DNA from: Conoideocrella luteorostrata
Lineage: Eukaryota > Ascomycota > Sordariomycetes > Hypocreales > Clavicipitaceae
Length of the DNA: 62,313 nucleotides
Assembly (NCBI GenBank): GCA_032433595.1
Contig: JASWJB010000262.1
Span: forward strand, 1-62,313
Direction: 5' to 3'
Part shown: one piece after another, positions 35,502-48,430 of the stretch
Position numbering within the stretch: the stretch's first letter is position 1
Layout: each line of letters begins with the position of its first letter
Notes under the pieces: model-generated
Told to the model about the DNA's origin: nothing
Seen by the model: only the letters and a program-made list of their open reading frames with translations
The model's database searches: none
Position numbers and translations under genes: made by a program

Positions 35502-36407
35502 ATGCGTTTCGCTGTTACCGCCTTCGGCCTCGCCGCCATTGCTACCTCTCCCATACTAGCCCAAGATGCAAATACCATCATGGTCGAGGTCGGCGCCAAA
35601 GGTCTCACATACAGCCCTGCCAACTTTGAAGCCAAGGTTGGTGCCAAAGTCGTGTTCCACTACTATCCCAAGAACCACACTGTCACTCAGTCATCCTTCA
35701 GCAACCCTTGCCAGCCTCTTCAGGGAGGTGGGTTCTTCTCAGGCTTTGTTCCCACGACGGCCAGCCCTTCAGAGACAACTTTCACTATTGAGGTGAAGGA
35801 TACAAAACCAATTTGGTTCTACTGCGGGCAAGGCAACCACTGTCAATCAGGTATGGGTTCTGCTGCAAATGATGAATCTACTCGTTTGTTAAGACCATGC
35901 GAATGACTAACCGATGTAGGTATGATTGGCGCCATCAACGCCCCCAAGTCGGGAAACACCTTCGAAGCATTCAAGGCACTCGCCAAGAAGGCGTCCAATA
36001 GCACCTCTCCTGCTGGCGGTCCTGCTGGCGGAGTCTTGAGCAACGGCAGCGGCTCACAGTCTGGCTCTCGTTCTGCTGCCCAGTCCACGGCTTACACCAC
36101 GAAAGCTTACACGTCTACATGGACCAGTAATGGCCAGGCATATACCACAACCGCTACGACCACTGCTGTTGCGGCGTCCGCGCAGACGACATGGGCTGTG
36201 TCAACCAGACCTTACACTTCGACTTGGACGAGCAACGGACAAGTTTTCACGACGACAGCTACAACAACCGTGTTCACTACGGGTGATGCTGGTGCTCAGT
36301 CGACCACTACGTCAAAAAGCACAGGGGCTGCGGCGGCGGCGGCTACCGGTGGATTCAATGTCTGGAAGGCCGGTGCCCTTGCCGTTGGTGTTGCTGCGAT
36401 GCTGTAG
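35502..36407 (+). CDS. Secreted Ser/Thr-rich cupredoxin-domain protein, probably GPI-anchored
   Basis: Extracellular protein with a plastocyanin/phytocyanin-like fold. Two exons, 35502-35850 and 35920-36407; intron 35851-35919 (GTATGG...TAG, CTAAC branch, phase 1); 278 residues. A signal peptide (MRFAVTAFGLAAIATSPILAQ) is followed by the cupredoxin domain, about residues 22-125. It has the His of KNHTVTQS and the WFYCGQGNHCQSGM cluster spanning the intron. These supply His, Cys, His and Met, the usual type 1 copper ligands, so copper binding is plausible. A Ser/Thr-rich stalk follows with two copies of YTSTWTSNGQ (A/V)-(Y/F)-TTTATTT. The end is hydrophobic (VWKAGALAVGVAAML), typical of a GPI signal. 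Such proteins are common cell-wall components in filamentous fungi. Confidence 0.87.
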
Positions 36408-37650
36408 AGTATGTGCCAGAAGTTTTTAGGTGGCTAAAGAGATGGGTGTAGTATTCTAGAGTATGTATGACCATTTAATATCTTTAGCTGAAATCTGGAG
36501 ATGAATCTTGGATTGTTCTCTGCGCCGTTCGTCATCGTTCTTGGTTATTGTGTAGTTACTGCATGCAGCATGAAATGTAATCTAGATGGAATATGAGGAG
36601 ATGGTGACGGGGCAGCTCAGGCACATTTAGAGAAGTAAGCAGTCTGAAAAATTCATGGTATCTCCAGAGCTACGAGTGAGCACAGCCCACTCTGGGCCTA
36701 CAAGTCCGCACGTCTAATTGCATGGCGAGGCTAAACCCACTTGAGCAGAGCTTTCGCCCCACATTACGCTGGCCCCACCGTGAATTTTTTTTGCGCCGCT
36801 ATATAAAGAGCTCCAGCCCGAGCCATACCTTTTTCTTTCTCCTTTCTTAATTCTACATCATCAGTTGGGATTAAACTATTAACCGTCAAGTTAATACTTA
36901 ATTTCATTACGGAAGACTTCGCTACGGCGACTTGCTGCTAGACATCCTCTTCAGTGGATGCTTTGGCCGTTCCCGGTCTCCCAAAGAGAAGTAACCGCCT
37001 ACCTATCACGTACTTACGATTTTGTTGTTGATGTCCGTGTTGGGGTGGTTGCGACATACCATGTGGAGGAATTTTGGTAGATACTCGTAGAAGAGCTCGC
37101 TCATGATCTCTGAAATTTGTGACGCTTAATAATGGTCGGACCATTCTGCTAACGTCCCAACTCTCGGCTAATGGTCGCCGAAACTGTCCTACGATTCTGT
37201 ATGAAGCTTTTCGAAGCACATCGCGAAGTAGTTGGCGTGCGAAGAAATTGTCTCGCCACACCTCACTAAGCTCCACATTCTTGACGTAGTGAAGGGCTCA
37301 GTACGAAGTATTGGATTCATTAACTCCATGAGGTCGGTCCATATCAAGTGATATTGCTATCGGTTGCACGAAATTGCTTCGCGGTCTCTCGTGTGCGGTG
37401 CAACTTTTCCATGTGGAGTGCACGTGACCGTCGGAATCGATCCCGTGCACGGATCATCCAGTGAAGGGGGCGCGACTGGCCGCAAAGAAATTTTTAGAAA
37501 GTGCCAGTCAGCCAAGGGACTATTCAGTTTGCTGCGGCTTATCGTATTCTCCTTGTCAGAAATATCCTCACCCACCCCACGGGTAGTTTGTTGTCCATCG
37601 TTAACGACCCTAGGCGGCTCAAGTATACGTCAATCGAAAACGATCTTATC
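36408..37650. other. Region between cupredoxin gene and TIM23
   Basis: No supportable gene. TATATAAA at 36800-36807, followed by a CT-rich leader-like stretch, resembles a core promoter, but no long frame follows. A minus-strand frame of 112 codons (36938-37276) begins with ATG but has no recognisable domain. A CACGTGAC box lies at 37421-37428, in the TIM23 promoter. Confidence 0.45.
37421..37428. promoter_or_regulatory. CACGTGAC E-box upstream of TIM23, candidate Cbf1 site
   Basis: The box matches the Cbf1 consensus on the minus strand (GTCACGTG) and lies 223 bases before the TIM23 ATG. Function is inferred from consensus only. Confidence 0.45.
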
Positions 37651-38405
37651 ATGTCTTCACTGTGGAATGCCTTTACCGGCGGCAACAAGCCGCGTCAGGA
37701 GCAGCGCCAGGAGCCGACACACACCTTCGAGTCGCCGCCCCCTTCATCACCAACCAGTTTCGATCCATCCCAGGGACAAGGAGTCGAGGCTTTCCTCCAG
37801 AACTCGGCTTTTGCCGATCCCTCACAGTTGCACCCTCTCGCCGGCCTCAACAAGGACACCCTCGAGTACCTGAGTCTTGAGGACTCTGCCCTCTCCGAAC
37901 TCCCTGGCGGCCAATCCGTCCTGCCCTCGCGAGGTTTTACTGACGATCTTTGCTACGGTACCGGCATCACATACTTGACTGCTCTGTCGATAGGAGGAGC
38001 CTGGGGATTGAGGGATGGTCTTCAGAGATCTGTTGGACAGCCGCCCAAGCTGCGAATGAACGCCATCCTGAACGGTATGACCAGGAGGGGACCATTCCTC
38101 GGCAACTCAGCTGGTGTAGTTGCCATTGTGTACAATTGCGTCAACTCCCTGATTGGATCGTTGCGCGGCAAGCATGACGCTGCCAATACTGTCGTTGCTG
38201 GTATGCTGAGTGGTATGGTGTTTAAGAGTACTCGAGGCATTCGATCAATGATGGTTTCCGGCGGCATTGTTGGCTCTGTTGCCGCCGCCTGGGCTGTAAG
38301 CTTGACACCTGTCAGTGTTATGACATTATGGCTAATATCCTATAGATTGCGCGACGATCATTCTTCCCTATTCCGGAGCCTGCGGCTCCTATCGAGAACC
38401 TATAA
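37651..38405 (+). CDS. tim23: Mitochondrial inner-membrane translocase subunit Tim23
   Basis: Channel-forming subunit of the TIM23 complex that imports presequence proteins into the matrix. Two exons, 37651-38295 and 38346-38405; intron 38296-38345 is only 50 bases (GTAAGC...TAG, phase 0, GCTAAT branch). The protein has 234 residues. An acidic/Pro/Ser-rich intermembrane-space part covers about residues 1-98. The Tim17/22/23 domain with four membrane segments begins at DDLCYGTGITYLTALSIGGAWG. It continues with PKLRMNAILNGMTRRGPFLGNS, the Gly-rich third helix and MMVSGGIVGSVAAAWA. Exon 2 restores the family end IARRSFFPIPEPAAP; without it the frame runs into intron-derived residues. The start at 37651 (MSSLWNAF) is chosen over an upstream in-frame GTG. 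Confidence 0.9.
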
Positions 38406-39746
38406 TTTAGGCTTGACATGATACGACGATGATTTTGTGTTCAAACATCTGGGAATTTCCATAATCGGACCTGATCCGATTAAAATACGGCTCCGCTGAG
38501 AGGCAAAATAAAATAAGAGGCAACGAGCGGAGAGTGATTGGAAAAGAAGGGAATTGGTAAAACAGTGTACGGATATGGCGGCCACCTGATGCCACCTTTG
38601 TATATGCCGATGAAGCAAATTCGGCGGGAGTTTTTTTTTTTGTGCAGTCACATTTATCATGATCTCTCCTCCCCATGAACTCAGTGTACATTATTACATC
38701 AGGTAACCAGCGAGCATTAGACCATACGGGAAGAGGAGTCTGGTTTATAATTATATGATTAGATTATATTCGACTAGCAGCCAATGGAGGAACGTGAGAT
38801 GGCACGTGGGGATGAACGGCGGCTGTCACGATGTCACAGATATTACGGTGTTTACCGAATTGTGGTACGACTTGACACTGGCAATTGGCAAAGAGTTTTT
38901 ACTGAAACGCGACTGTTCATAATACACGGTGACACACAGCAGAAATCCGTCAAATTGCTACCAAAGCGCAGATCTCGCAAAAAAAAAAAAAAAAAAAAGG
39001 ATTAAAAGTTTAAGAAAAAAGCAGAATATACCCATTTTTGCCGTTATACGGAGTATACTTTTTCTAGTTCTGCTTTTTTTTTTATAGCTTGTGTATGTTT
39101 TACGAGTTTTTGTATTGTGCGAAATTCGCGATGTGGCAGCATTCACAGTTCAGCACTTGCATTTGGCAGGAGGTTTCACTCAGACTTGGCTGGCCCTACA
39201 TGAACCAAGTTCTCTGACTCTCTCGTTCTCACTCAGTCAATTGCTCATTTACTCAAAGTTACGTTGCCAGTCACCACTGACACCACATTTCTTCGAGCTT
39301 GCCTTCCCTGGTTGCCGTATCGTCATAGATCTGCGGCAATACAGCAACCTTCATAACGACGACATGTGCCTGCCCTGTTTTCCTTGGACCTGGACGCAGT
39401 ACGAAGATCCCCTGGACACCATGCCAGAACAGTCCGTCTGGCTGCACGACGGGACGAACTGGGCTTTACAGCGAATAGTGAGTTGAAGCATGTATTTCTT
39501 TCTGTTGTGGTTGGTCAGTGCATAAGTGAGAGACAAGTGAGCGACAAGTCAGCTGTGAAACTCCCTTCCATGTTTGTTGTGCAGAGAGAGAGCTGAGAGA
39601 GCTTGGACTTCGATGCCCCCAGTTTCCCTTGTCCTCTCATCTACTCCTCCCGCTGCTGCTGCTTCTTCCTTCTTCAACTTCCCCTCTACTTCTTCTTCTC
39701 CTTTGGTTGCACAATGTGCACATGATCTTCAATTTCTAAGCCAGCC
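38406..39746. other. Intergenic region
   Basis: No supportable gene. A pure run of 20 A lies at 38979-38998 and TACGGAGTA at 39047-39055. A CT-rich stretch from about 39600 is a plausible leader for the next gene. Confidence 0.5.
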
Positions 39747-41011
39747 ATGCCCGAGGCAGGGACGGACCCCAAGCCCTCCAACCCCAAAATCCGTCGTCCC
39801 AAGTCAACGGATGATTCTCTGCCTCGTCAAGTTCATTTCGACCAACCCAAAACCAAAACAAAGACTCCTCCTCCTGGGCTAGCCGAACCAAACACTCAAC
39901 CTGATTCCCACCCTCAAGTCGGTCTACCGCATCTCAACCGCCCGCCCTCAGGGCAGTGGTATACAGCTGCCGATCCGACTCGCAGTGTCCACTGCCAGCC
40001 GGCATTCACTAATCCTGCTGTTCCTCCTGGTGTTGCCGCTGCCACTCATTTTCATCCCTTCCCCAATAGCCTTCATCACCACCAGCAGCATATCATTCCT
40101 GGACCAACCTACTTCGGTCTGCCAACCATGGACTATCAGAACTGCGTGCCTCCTCCCACGGGCGTGAACTTCCAACCTCCCGTGCCGGATACCACGTTTG
40201 GGCCCATCCCGCATGTTTACATGCCGCGTTTTGATGGCCCTGTTCAAGTCGGTGTCCCTTTTTCTTTTGTCCCTTCTTCCCTTTCTCCTGCTGCTGTGGC
40301 TGTATGCGATATGACGACCTTTGCGACGACGACAGTAGTTACGCCCAAGACTTTTTATGTTAATGGGTTCACGTACTATGCAAGTACTTATTTCAAGGTC
40401 TTTGTGTTATTTGGCTTTAATAGGGTTTCGGAACAAACGAGCAAATACTGCTGTCTCCCTGTTTCAAATCAGTAAAATATCATATCTCAGGAATGCATTT
40501 ATGCTGACAACATATGTAGCAGCCTGCTGTTGGTCCTATGCCTGTCCAAAACACCTACGCTGTCCCCCAGCCGTCCTACGTCCCTGTCACCCATGGACAG
40601 CCCGTCATGTTCAATGGCCAGGCCTATGTCCCTGCCCAAGGCATCCCGGGCCAGCCTATGATGGCCAATCCTCCCATGATGGCAGCTCCTGGCATGGCAG
40701 CCATGCCTGCTGGTCAGCCGGTCCCCATGGTACCAGGTAATCCCAACTCCTCCAATATCCCCGACGTGTCAGGCCTAGGCAAGACCCAGAACGAAGAAAC
40801 CCTTCGGCAGGTCGAGTTTGCCTACAATAATCGGCTGTTTGAGCCGCAGGACTTTAAGCCCGCGGATGATGACCCCTCTCGATTTTACTACGTGCGTGAG
40901 GTTGACGGGAATTGGACCCAGCGCAACCGATTTACTATTGATCACATGGGTGATTGTAGATGGTATGTTACCGATGAAGGATGGTTTTATGCAGTCAGGT
41001 TGCCTGATTAG
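39747..41011 (+). CDS. Proline-rich fungal protein, function unknown, with a predicted GC-AG intron
   Basis: Not recognised as a named family. Model: exons 39747-40379 and 40520-41011, intron 40380-40519, 374 residues. The upstream frame runs to FYVNGFTYY and the downstream frame begins QPAVGPMPVQNTYAVPQPSY. Phase 0 is needed on both sides. The only fitting donor near the end of the coding-like sequence is GCAAGT, with CTGAC and TAG at the acceptor. The nearby canonical GTACTT is out of phase. The first part is Pro/His/Tyr rich and low complexity. The last 75 residues are compact and look conserved: QVEFAYNNRLFEPQDFKPAD, FYYVREVDGNW, RFTIDHMGDCRWYVTDEGWF. N-terminal RQVHFD resembles an RVxF phosphatase-docking motif. 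A GTATGC donor at about 40303 would also keep frame but would discard coding-like residues. Confidence 0.68.
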
Positions 41012-41660
41012 GATATTTGACCGTGGATTGTTTTTTGGAACTTGCTGTAAGTGGCCTGCTGACAGAACATGATGTTTTATGGACTACAGCTGATGGAAGT
41101 TTTAGTTGAGTCGTTGGATGATGGGAATCAACCAATGAGACTACGGAGGCAACAACGTAAGCTGCACGGCATTCCTACTCACCCTCCATTGTTTGAAAGC
41201 TTTCTGACTTTTCGCAGGAGATTGTCGCGATCGGACGGAAACAAGGACAGTTGATTCGTTGGAGAAGACTTGTGTGAGATAAGATACCCAGAGTAAAACA
41301 GAAAGGCAATTTGTTTTGGAAGTGCTAGATAATAGCAATGCAAAGTCTTAACAGGACGACGAATAATAAAGTCTCTATAATGAAGGCCTTCCAATGTGAA
41401 GTATAGAGGGTTTGCTGGCCTTTATAATGTGTGCACTCTTTGTTGTAGTCCATCCTATACTGTACATCTCCTTCTTTTTCTGGTCATTTGCTGTCTAAAT
41501 ATACATTTACGCTTTCTTCTTTTGAAGGCACCTTGCCCAAAAAACATATCCAGTTACTCCGCAAAATAGTCTACCAGAATTTCGCTTCTTTCAAGGCAGG
41601 GCAACCATCCACGCTCTATCGTGGCTTTTTGCTCTCCAGCCCCGAATCGGTAATCTGGCT
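41012..41660. other. Convergent 3' region
   Basis: About 0.65 kb between convergent genes; no gene seen. Confidence 0.5.
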
Positions 41661-43539
<1,879 letters not shown>

Positions 43540-44407
43540 GACGATGATGGCATCTCCAGGCTCTGAGGAACCACGGTTTGGAAAGGAGAGGATGAAAGAA
43601 AGACTAAGTTGTAGATGTAAGATGAAAACGATGGCGCTGAATCCGGCGCTGGGTAGGGAGGCGAGGCAGGGAGCTTCGCGCGTAGACCACCCGTGCACAG
43701 AGCGAGGATCGAGGGAGGGGACCCTGTAGCGGTGCCTCCGTACGGAGTATATCCATGACGAAATGGGTCCCGATATGTTGCTCTGGTTCAGGGGAATACT
43801 ACTCCGTACATCTATCTCCTAATTTACAGCTCTTACCTGGGCGATGCGGAGCATGTACGGAGTACGGAGTACCAATACTATTTGATAAGCGATGGGATAA
43901 GCCAAGAGTCGACAAATATAGGAGTAAAAACGGTGCTTGTGCGATTGACTGCCCGGATACAACGCTCGGCTGGTACGACAACAGAGCGCTTTTGCCACTG
44001 ACATGGAGATCCTGCATCGCCAAGGGGCCAAGAGAGCCAAGGCATGTCCAATTCTGCCTCCATCCTTGTAGCACACTGCGTACGGAGTACATGACAACGG
44101 AACTGGCCGTTTTTTATTCATCGTTCCTGATATGATATCCTAGATTTGGTGTCTTGCAGATGACCCACCCCACCCTTATCTGCCCTGCGGCACCCCGCGT
44201 CGCTTCCACCGTTTGCTGCCCGCTTTCCCAGTCCTGGCGTGACGTATGTGAAGCGTATTCGAGCAATGTGTTCGTGTTGGCGATGCCGAAATATCTCCAG
44301 CTTATGTCTTCCTTCCCCTCCTTAGGTTACTTTGTAGGTTTATAACCTCTGCAATCTCCCAATAATTCAATTTCCAACACCCAATTAATACATACCCAAA
44401 CCTTACC
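43540..44407. promoter_or_regulatory. Divergent promoter region, GH47 / cyanase
   Basis: About 0.87 kb between two divergent starts. It carries TACGGAGTA at 43741-43749, TACTCCGTA at 43800-43808, overlapping TACGGAGTAC copies at 43856-43865 and 43863-43872, and one at 44081-44090. TTATCT at 44176-44181 is a reverse AGATAA, the GATA-factor core, on the cyanase side. CT-rich leader sequence precedes the cyanase ATG. Confidence 0.5.
43741..44090. repeat. Cluster of TACGGAGTA(C) motifs in the divergent promoter
   Basis: Five copies or near copies occur within 350 bases; two overlap by three bases (43856-43872), as in the 16.3 kb cluster. Confidence 0.8.
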
Positions 44408-45072
44408 ATGGCTCAACAGCAACATCAACGCCAAGAGCTAGCTTCCATTGGCGTAAGTCCATCATCCTCACCCTCTCCTTTTAGAGAAACACCGAACCTT
44501 ACAATTTCGCAAAAACATAGTCTACTGTCGAGACAAATCTTCCCATCTTTAGCACGCTTCTCTTCCAAGCCAAGACAGCCAAGGACCTCACCTTTGCCCA
44601 AATTGCCGAGCACCTTGGCCGCAGTGAAGTTGCCACCGCCGCTCTATTTTACGGCCAGGCTCGCGCATCTCCCGAAGATGCTGAGAAGCTGAGCTCCCTT
44701 CTCGGCATAGATGCCATGCATCTGACCGAGCAGATGACTGGTTTCCCCAACCGGGGTACGTCAGTGCCGATGCCGCCGACGGAGCCTCTCATCTACCGCC
44801 TCTACGAGGTAGTGCAGAATTACGGATATGCATACAAGGCTGTTATGAATGAGAAATTTGGAGATGGAATAATGAGTGGTGTGTGTTTCAAGACGGATGT
44901 TGACAAGGAGGTTGACGAGACTGGTGCCGCTTGGGCTGTCATCACGATGAAGGGGAAGTGGTAAGTTTTGACGCATTCTTTTGTTTGTCGCTTTCGCAGA
45001 AAGCTTCCCGACGTACTTCGTTATTAAACCTTTTTTGTTAACTCGAGTAGGTTGCCATTTACTCGATTTTAG
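44408..45072 (+). CDS. cyn1: Cyanate hydratase (cyanase)
   Basis: Converts cyanate and bicarbonate to ammonia and carbon dioxide, detoxifying cyanate and releasing nitrogen. Three exons: 44408-44452, 44521-44960, 45051-45072 (introns 44453-44520 phase 0 and 44961-45050 phase 2), 168 residues. Exon 2 begins [18 protein letters not shown] and leads into the N-terminal helical domain [20 protein letters not shown]. The catalytic domain has [20 protein letters not shown] and [11 protein letters not shown], which contain the Arg, Glu and Ser that form the active site in the bacterial enzyme. The last exon restores the conserved end GKWLPFTRF. Every key residue is present. A single GATA core upstream would fit nitrogen regulation, but this is weak. 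The gene is divergent from GH47. Confidence 0.93.
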
Positions 45073-45772
45073 AGCTTGAGCCACATCAGCTCAAGACTCT
45101 CAATACAATCACACTGCGAATGATCATGCTAACTAGGGTGCCGAATATTTATGCAATGTTTTCGCCGTTGATAGTCTTTTCTTACATAGCAATACTTCAG
45201 TGATGTTGAGGGCAACAATTCACCATGAATATAACTTGCAGCTACATATTCAATCGGCGTTTTAGCCTCTTCTTTAAGCCTCGCGCACAAGTTCTCTATA
45301 ATTGTGTATTATCCTACAACTTATCATTCCCTCGGGCTGTATGCACTGACAGGTGTTTGTTTTTGATGGTAACATGCCCGTTATGGGGTAAATCGAGCAA
45401 CGGCTATCACGAAGCCGTGAATGTAGGTGTGGTATATATGGGATTTGCCAGCCCCGGTTGTGGTGGCCGGCTGCTTGGAGCTGACAGCTGTCGGACAGCT
45501 GGGCTCAACCGATCGTCGCTCGCAGCTTCCACGGTTGAGTATTTAGGCGCTGGTCACCATTACCATACTTCTCATCCTTCTGCTTCCGTACCATTAGCAT
45601 AAAGTGTAATAAATCCGCCTGATTCCCCAGTAATTCGATTCATTCACCCGCCAACTCCATAACGTATTGCTTCTAATGTCCCTGCTTTGTGACAACGAAA
45701 CTAATCGCCAACCGCAATCGCAACCGCAATCTCAATCGCAGTCACCAGCGACAAGCATTCCTAGCCAACAGC
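45073..45772. other. Intergenic region
   Basis: About 0.7 kb; no gene seen. Upstream of the next ATG an in-frame GTG-started extension reads Asn/Arg repeats and is considered leader sequence. Confidence 0.5.
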
Positions 45773-47899
45773 ATGACTCGAAAAAAGGGACCTCCCCCAT
45801 CTCTCTTCTGCGAATGGGTGGTGGGAACCACCATTCCCGCTGCCCTTGGACCGCTGCCCAAGAACCCCCCCAAACAGCGAGACGTTGTGACGGTCGAAGT
45901 GCTCACCGACGATGAGACGGAAGAAGACATCCTCAAGATAACATACCCACGATCGAGTCTGTCGAGCCAGCGTAAGAGCGTAAAGGATACCTCCACAAAG
46001 AAAGTCCGGTTTCAAGATGGACCTAAGAAATCTGCTCTGAAAAAGCCCGCAGCTCCCGAAGATGCAGCTCCTGAAGATGCAGCCACGGACACTGAGGAGG
46101 ATACTTCTGCAGAGTCCAGCGACTCTGCCCCGGCTGCTTCGGAAGACGAGTCATCCCCCCCAAAACCGAAGGCGAAGAAACCGAAAGAGGAAGATACCAA
46201 ACCGTCTGATAGTGAGGACGATTCGGAGCCCCACATAACGTGTAAGTGTACAGATTGCATCCGCGGCCGCCAGAAGCAGCAGCGTCGGGCCAAGAAGTGC
46301 GCAAAGAAAGCCAAGGACTCGGATGTACCCAAGGATGAACCCAAGGATGAGAAGAAAACCGAACAGGCGAAAAAGCAGGATAACAAGGAAGACAACAAAG
46401 ACGAAAAGAAAAACAAAGAGGAAAGCTCCGGCTCAGACGTAGAATCACAGGAATCGGAGTCTGCCAAGGACACTACAGACGAGTCCGATGTTGAAAAAGA
46501 TGAGAAGGAAAAGGACGAGAAGGACAAGGATGAGAAGGACAAGGAGGATAGCAAGGAACAAGATCAGGGCAAGAAGAAAAATAAGAACAAGAAGAAGGTC
46601 AAGGATAAGGATCAGAATGACGTGGACAAAGCAAGCGAGAATGAGGACAACAAGGACCAGCAGGCTCAAGCAGAGACATCTCCCAAAAAAGGCAAAGCCG
46701 AGGGAAAGAAACGCTCTAAAAATGCTCAAAAAGAATCTTCTAAGGAAAATGTAGAAGGCCCTCACCTTCGTCGACCGAATCTCATCGAACCAATTCGTGC
46801 TGAAGTCGTCCACACCGAGCGAGCCGTCGAAACACCTGAAGACCCCCTCCCGAACGCCTACTACGACGCCGAAAACAACATTGTCAGGATCTATCATGGC
46901 CCTGTTTACGGCCACCACAACCAATCTTCATACTCCAGGCGAGACTATCCCTCGATCAGACCACTGCCAATGGGTACGCCTCACCCCATGCAGAGCCCGT
47001 ACTACCACGGCTTCGACAGGGGCAATGACAGAATGGGTGGCTTTGAGCATGTACCTATTACTAAGGGTATTTCCATGCCGGCATGGAATGCATATTGTCC
47101 CCCTGGATTCGCAGGATACCCTGGTGGCTTTGCTCAGCACACCCCCGCTGGATACTGGCCTGCCACGGAACCGAACCCCCCAAGAGCAAGAAACAACAAA
47201 GGGGTATTCAGCATGACCGGTGCAGGAGCTGCTCCCCCATCTAGCAAAGACCAAGACGTAGCAGGCATGAACAACGTCTTCCCTCAGGCCGGCGAACGTA
47301 ATCCATATATACCGAAGAGAAACCAGTCTCAATTCAGCAATTTCGGCGGCAGCAACCGAGCCGTGTCAGACGGCAGCCCTAGAAAATACAAAACCAATAG
47401 GCAAGACGAGAAAAGACCTTCTGATCTGAGTCGTAATCAGGATTGGAGCGGTTCAAGCTCTCAAGAAGCAGCTACACCTTGGGATGCCACAGCAGCAGGC
47501 CAGGAAAACTCATGGCCTGCCGAGCAAAGGGACCAGAACAACGGGAACAACGGTCAAAATGAGGACTGGAACAATGTTGCCCCAAATACGGATACGTGGC
47601 AAGATAGTGGTGGTGGTAATGGAGGAGGAAGCGGCGTAGACAACGGCAGTGGCTTCAATAACCAGACAGATAGCACTGATAACAGTAACAATGGCTGGAC
47701 GGGCGACACACAAAATATCGATGGTGACGGTGCTGCAGGACAATGGGACAACAACGGCCAAGGGAATGGTCCGCCTGTACAAGGAGAAAATAATGTTATG
47801 CCGGGAGCTTGGACTAGCCCATCCGGTCCGACTCACTCTTGGGGGGACCCGACGATGGCGGCCTCCACAGGGGGGCAAGTAGACGCGACGAAATGGTGA
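45773..47899 (+). CDS. Low-complexity charged protein, function unknown
   Basis: Single exon, 708 residues from the ATG at 45773 (MTRKKGPPPSLFCEWVVGTT). Not recognised by name. The N-terminal 60 residues look folded (KQRDVVTVEVLTDDETEEDI). Next is KKVRFQDGPKKSALKK, which fits an RVxF phosphatase-docking motif. A Glu/Ser/Asp-rich region precedes a small Cys cluster, CKCTDCIRGRQKQQRR. About 170 residues of Lys/Asp/Glu repeats follow (DEKEKDEKDKDEKDK), probably an extended charged helix or disordered region. A middle part with YYDAENNIVRIYHGPVYG is again compact. The C-terminal third is Asn/Gly/Gln rich with spaced Trp (TPWDA, NSWPAEQ, EDWNN, DTWQD, NGWTGD, HSWGDP). No signal peptide or membrane segment is visible. 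A nuclear or RNA-associated role would fit the composition but is a guess. Confidence 0.75.
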   Translation: MTRKKGPPPSLFCEWVVGTTIPAALGPLPKNPPKQRDVVTVEVLTDDETEEDILKITYPRSSLSSQRKSVKDTSTKKVRFQDGPKKSALKKPAAPEDAAPEDAATDTEEDTSAESSDSAPAASEDESSPPKPKAKKPKEEDTKPSDSEDDSEPHITCKCTDCIRGRQKQQRRAKKCAKKAKDSDVPKDEPKDEKKTEQAKKQDNKEDNKDEKKNKEESSGSDVESQESESAKDTTDESDVEKDEKEKDEKDKDEKDKEDSKEQDQGKKKNKNKKKVKDKDQNDVDKASENEDNKDQQAQAETSPKKGKAEGKKRSKNAQKESSKENVEGPHLRRPNLIEPIRAEVVHTERAVETPEDPLPNAYYDAENNIVRIYHGPVYGHHNQSSYSRRDYPSIRPLPMGTPHPMQSPYYHGFDRGNDRMGGFEHVPITKGISMPAWNAYCPPGFAGYPGGFAQHTPAGYWPATEPNPPRARNNKGVFSMTGAGAAPPSSKDQDVAGMNNVFPQAGERNPYIPKRNQSQFSNFGGSNRAVSDGSPRKYKTNRQDEKRPSDLSRNQDWSGSSSQEAATPWDATAAGQENSWPAEQRDQNNGNNGQNEDWNNVAPNTDTWQDSGGGNGGGSGVDNGSGFNNQTDSTDNSNNGWTGDTQNIDGDGAAGQWDNNGQGNGPPVQGENNVMPGAWTSPSGPTHSWGDPTMAASTGGQVDATKW

Positions 47900-48430
47900 T
47901 TGATGCTGGTTTTATCTGGTTGAGTGACAGACGTGATGAGACGGATCTGGAGAGAATCAATGGGAATGTTGAACGGGGCCATAGATAGTCATAGATATTT
48001 AAATGTTGGGAAACGGGCTGTTTATAGGCTAATTTGAAGAAAACTGCCCCCCTCCGCAATATTTATTGCATATTTAACTGTGGCATTCAACCATCGGCGC
48101 TCCTTTACTTCGCTAAGACGCTCCACGATGTAAGGGATACAATCTTGCGATCTCGCCAAAAAAGAAAAAAAAAAAATTTAAAACAATTAAGTGGCCAGTC
48201 TTTCATCTATATGCCGAATAGTCAGCCATGCGAGATATTCACGCTAAACAGTCAAGTATGCACAATATCCCGCGACAGTACATTCTTCCTCGATCCAAAC
48301 TTTGTAATGTTCGATCTTAACCATGATATGCCAGTCAATCAGATAATAACGCAATTGTGAAACGACCTAGCCGTGGTTCAACTAGATTAGCCCTGGGACG
48401 TTGATCGTTTAGCCCTCGTCCGTTGTAGTG
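47900..48430. other. Convergent 3' region
   Basis: About 0.5 kb between convergent genes; no gene seen. Confidence 0.5.

Noticed and set aside
36938..37276. Minus-strand frame of 112 codons starting with ATG
   Set aside because: Arg-rich composition without any domain; lies in the TIM23 promoter side. Kept as unsupported.
43540..43698. Upstream ATG adding 53 residues to the GH47 enzyme
   Set aside because: A type II enzyme should begin with a short cytosolic tail before its signal anchor, which the ATG at 43539 gives.
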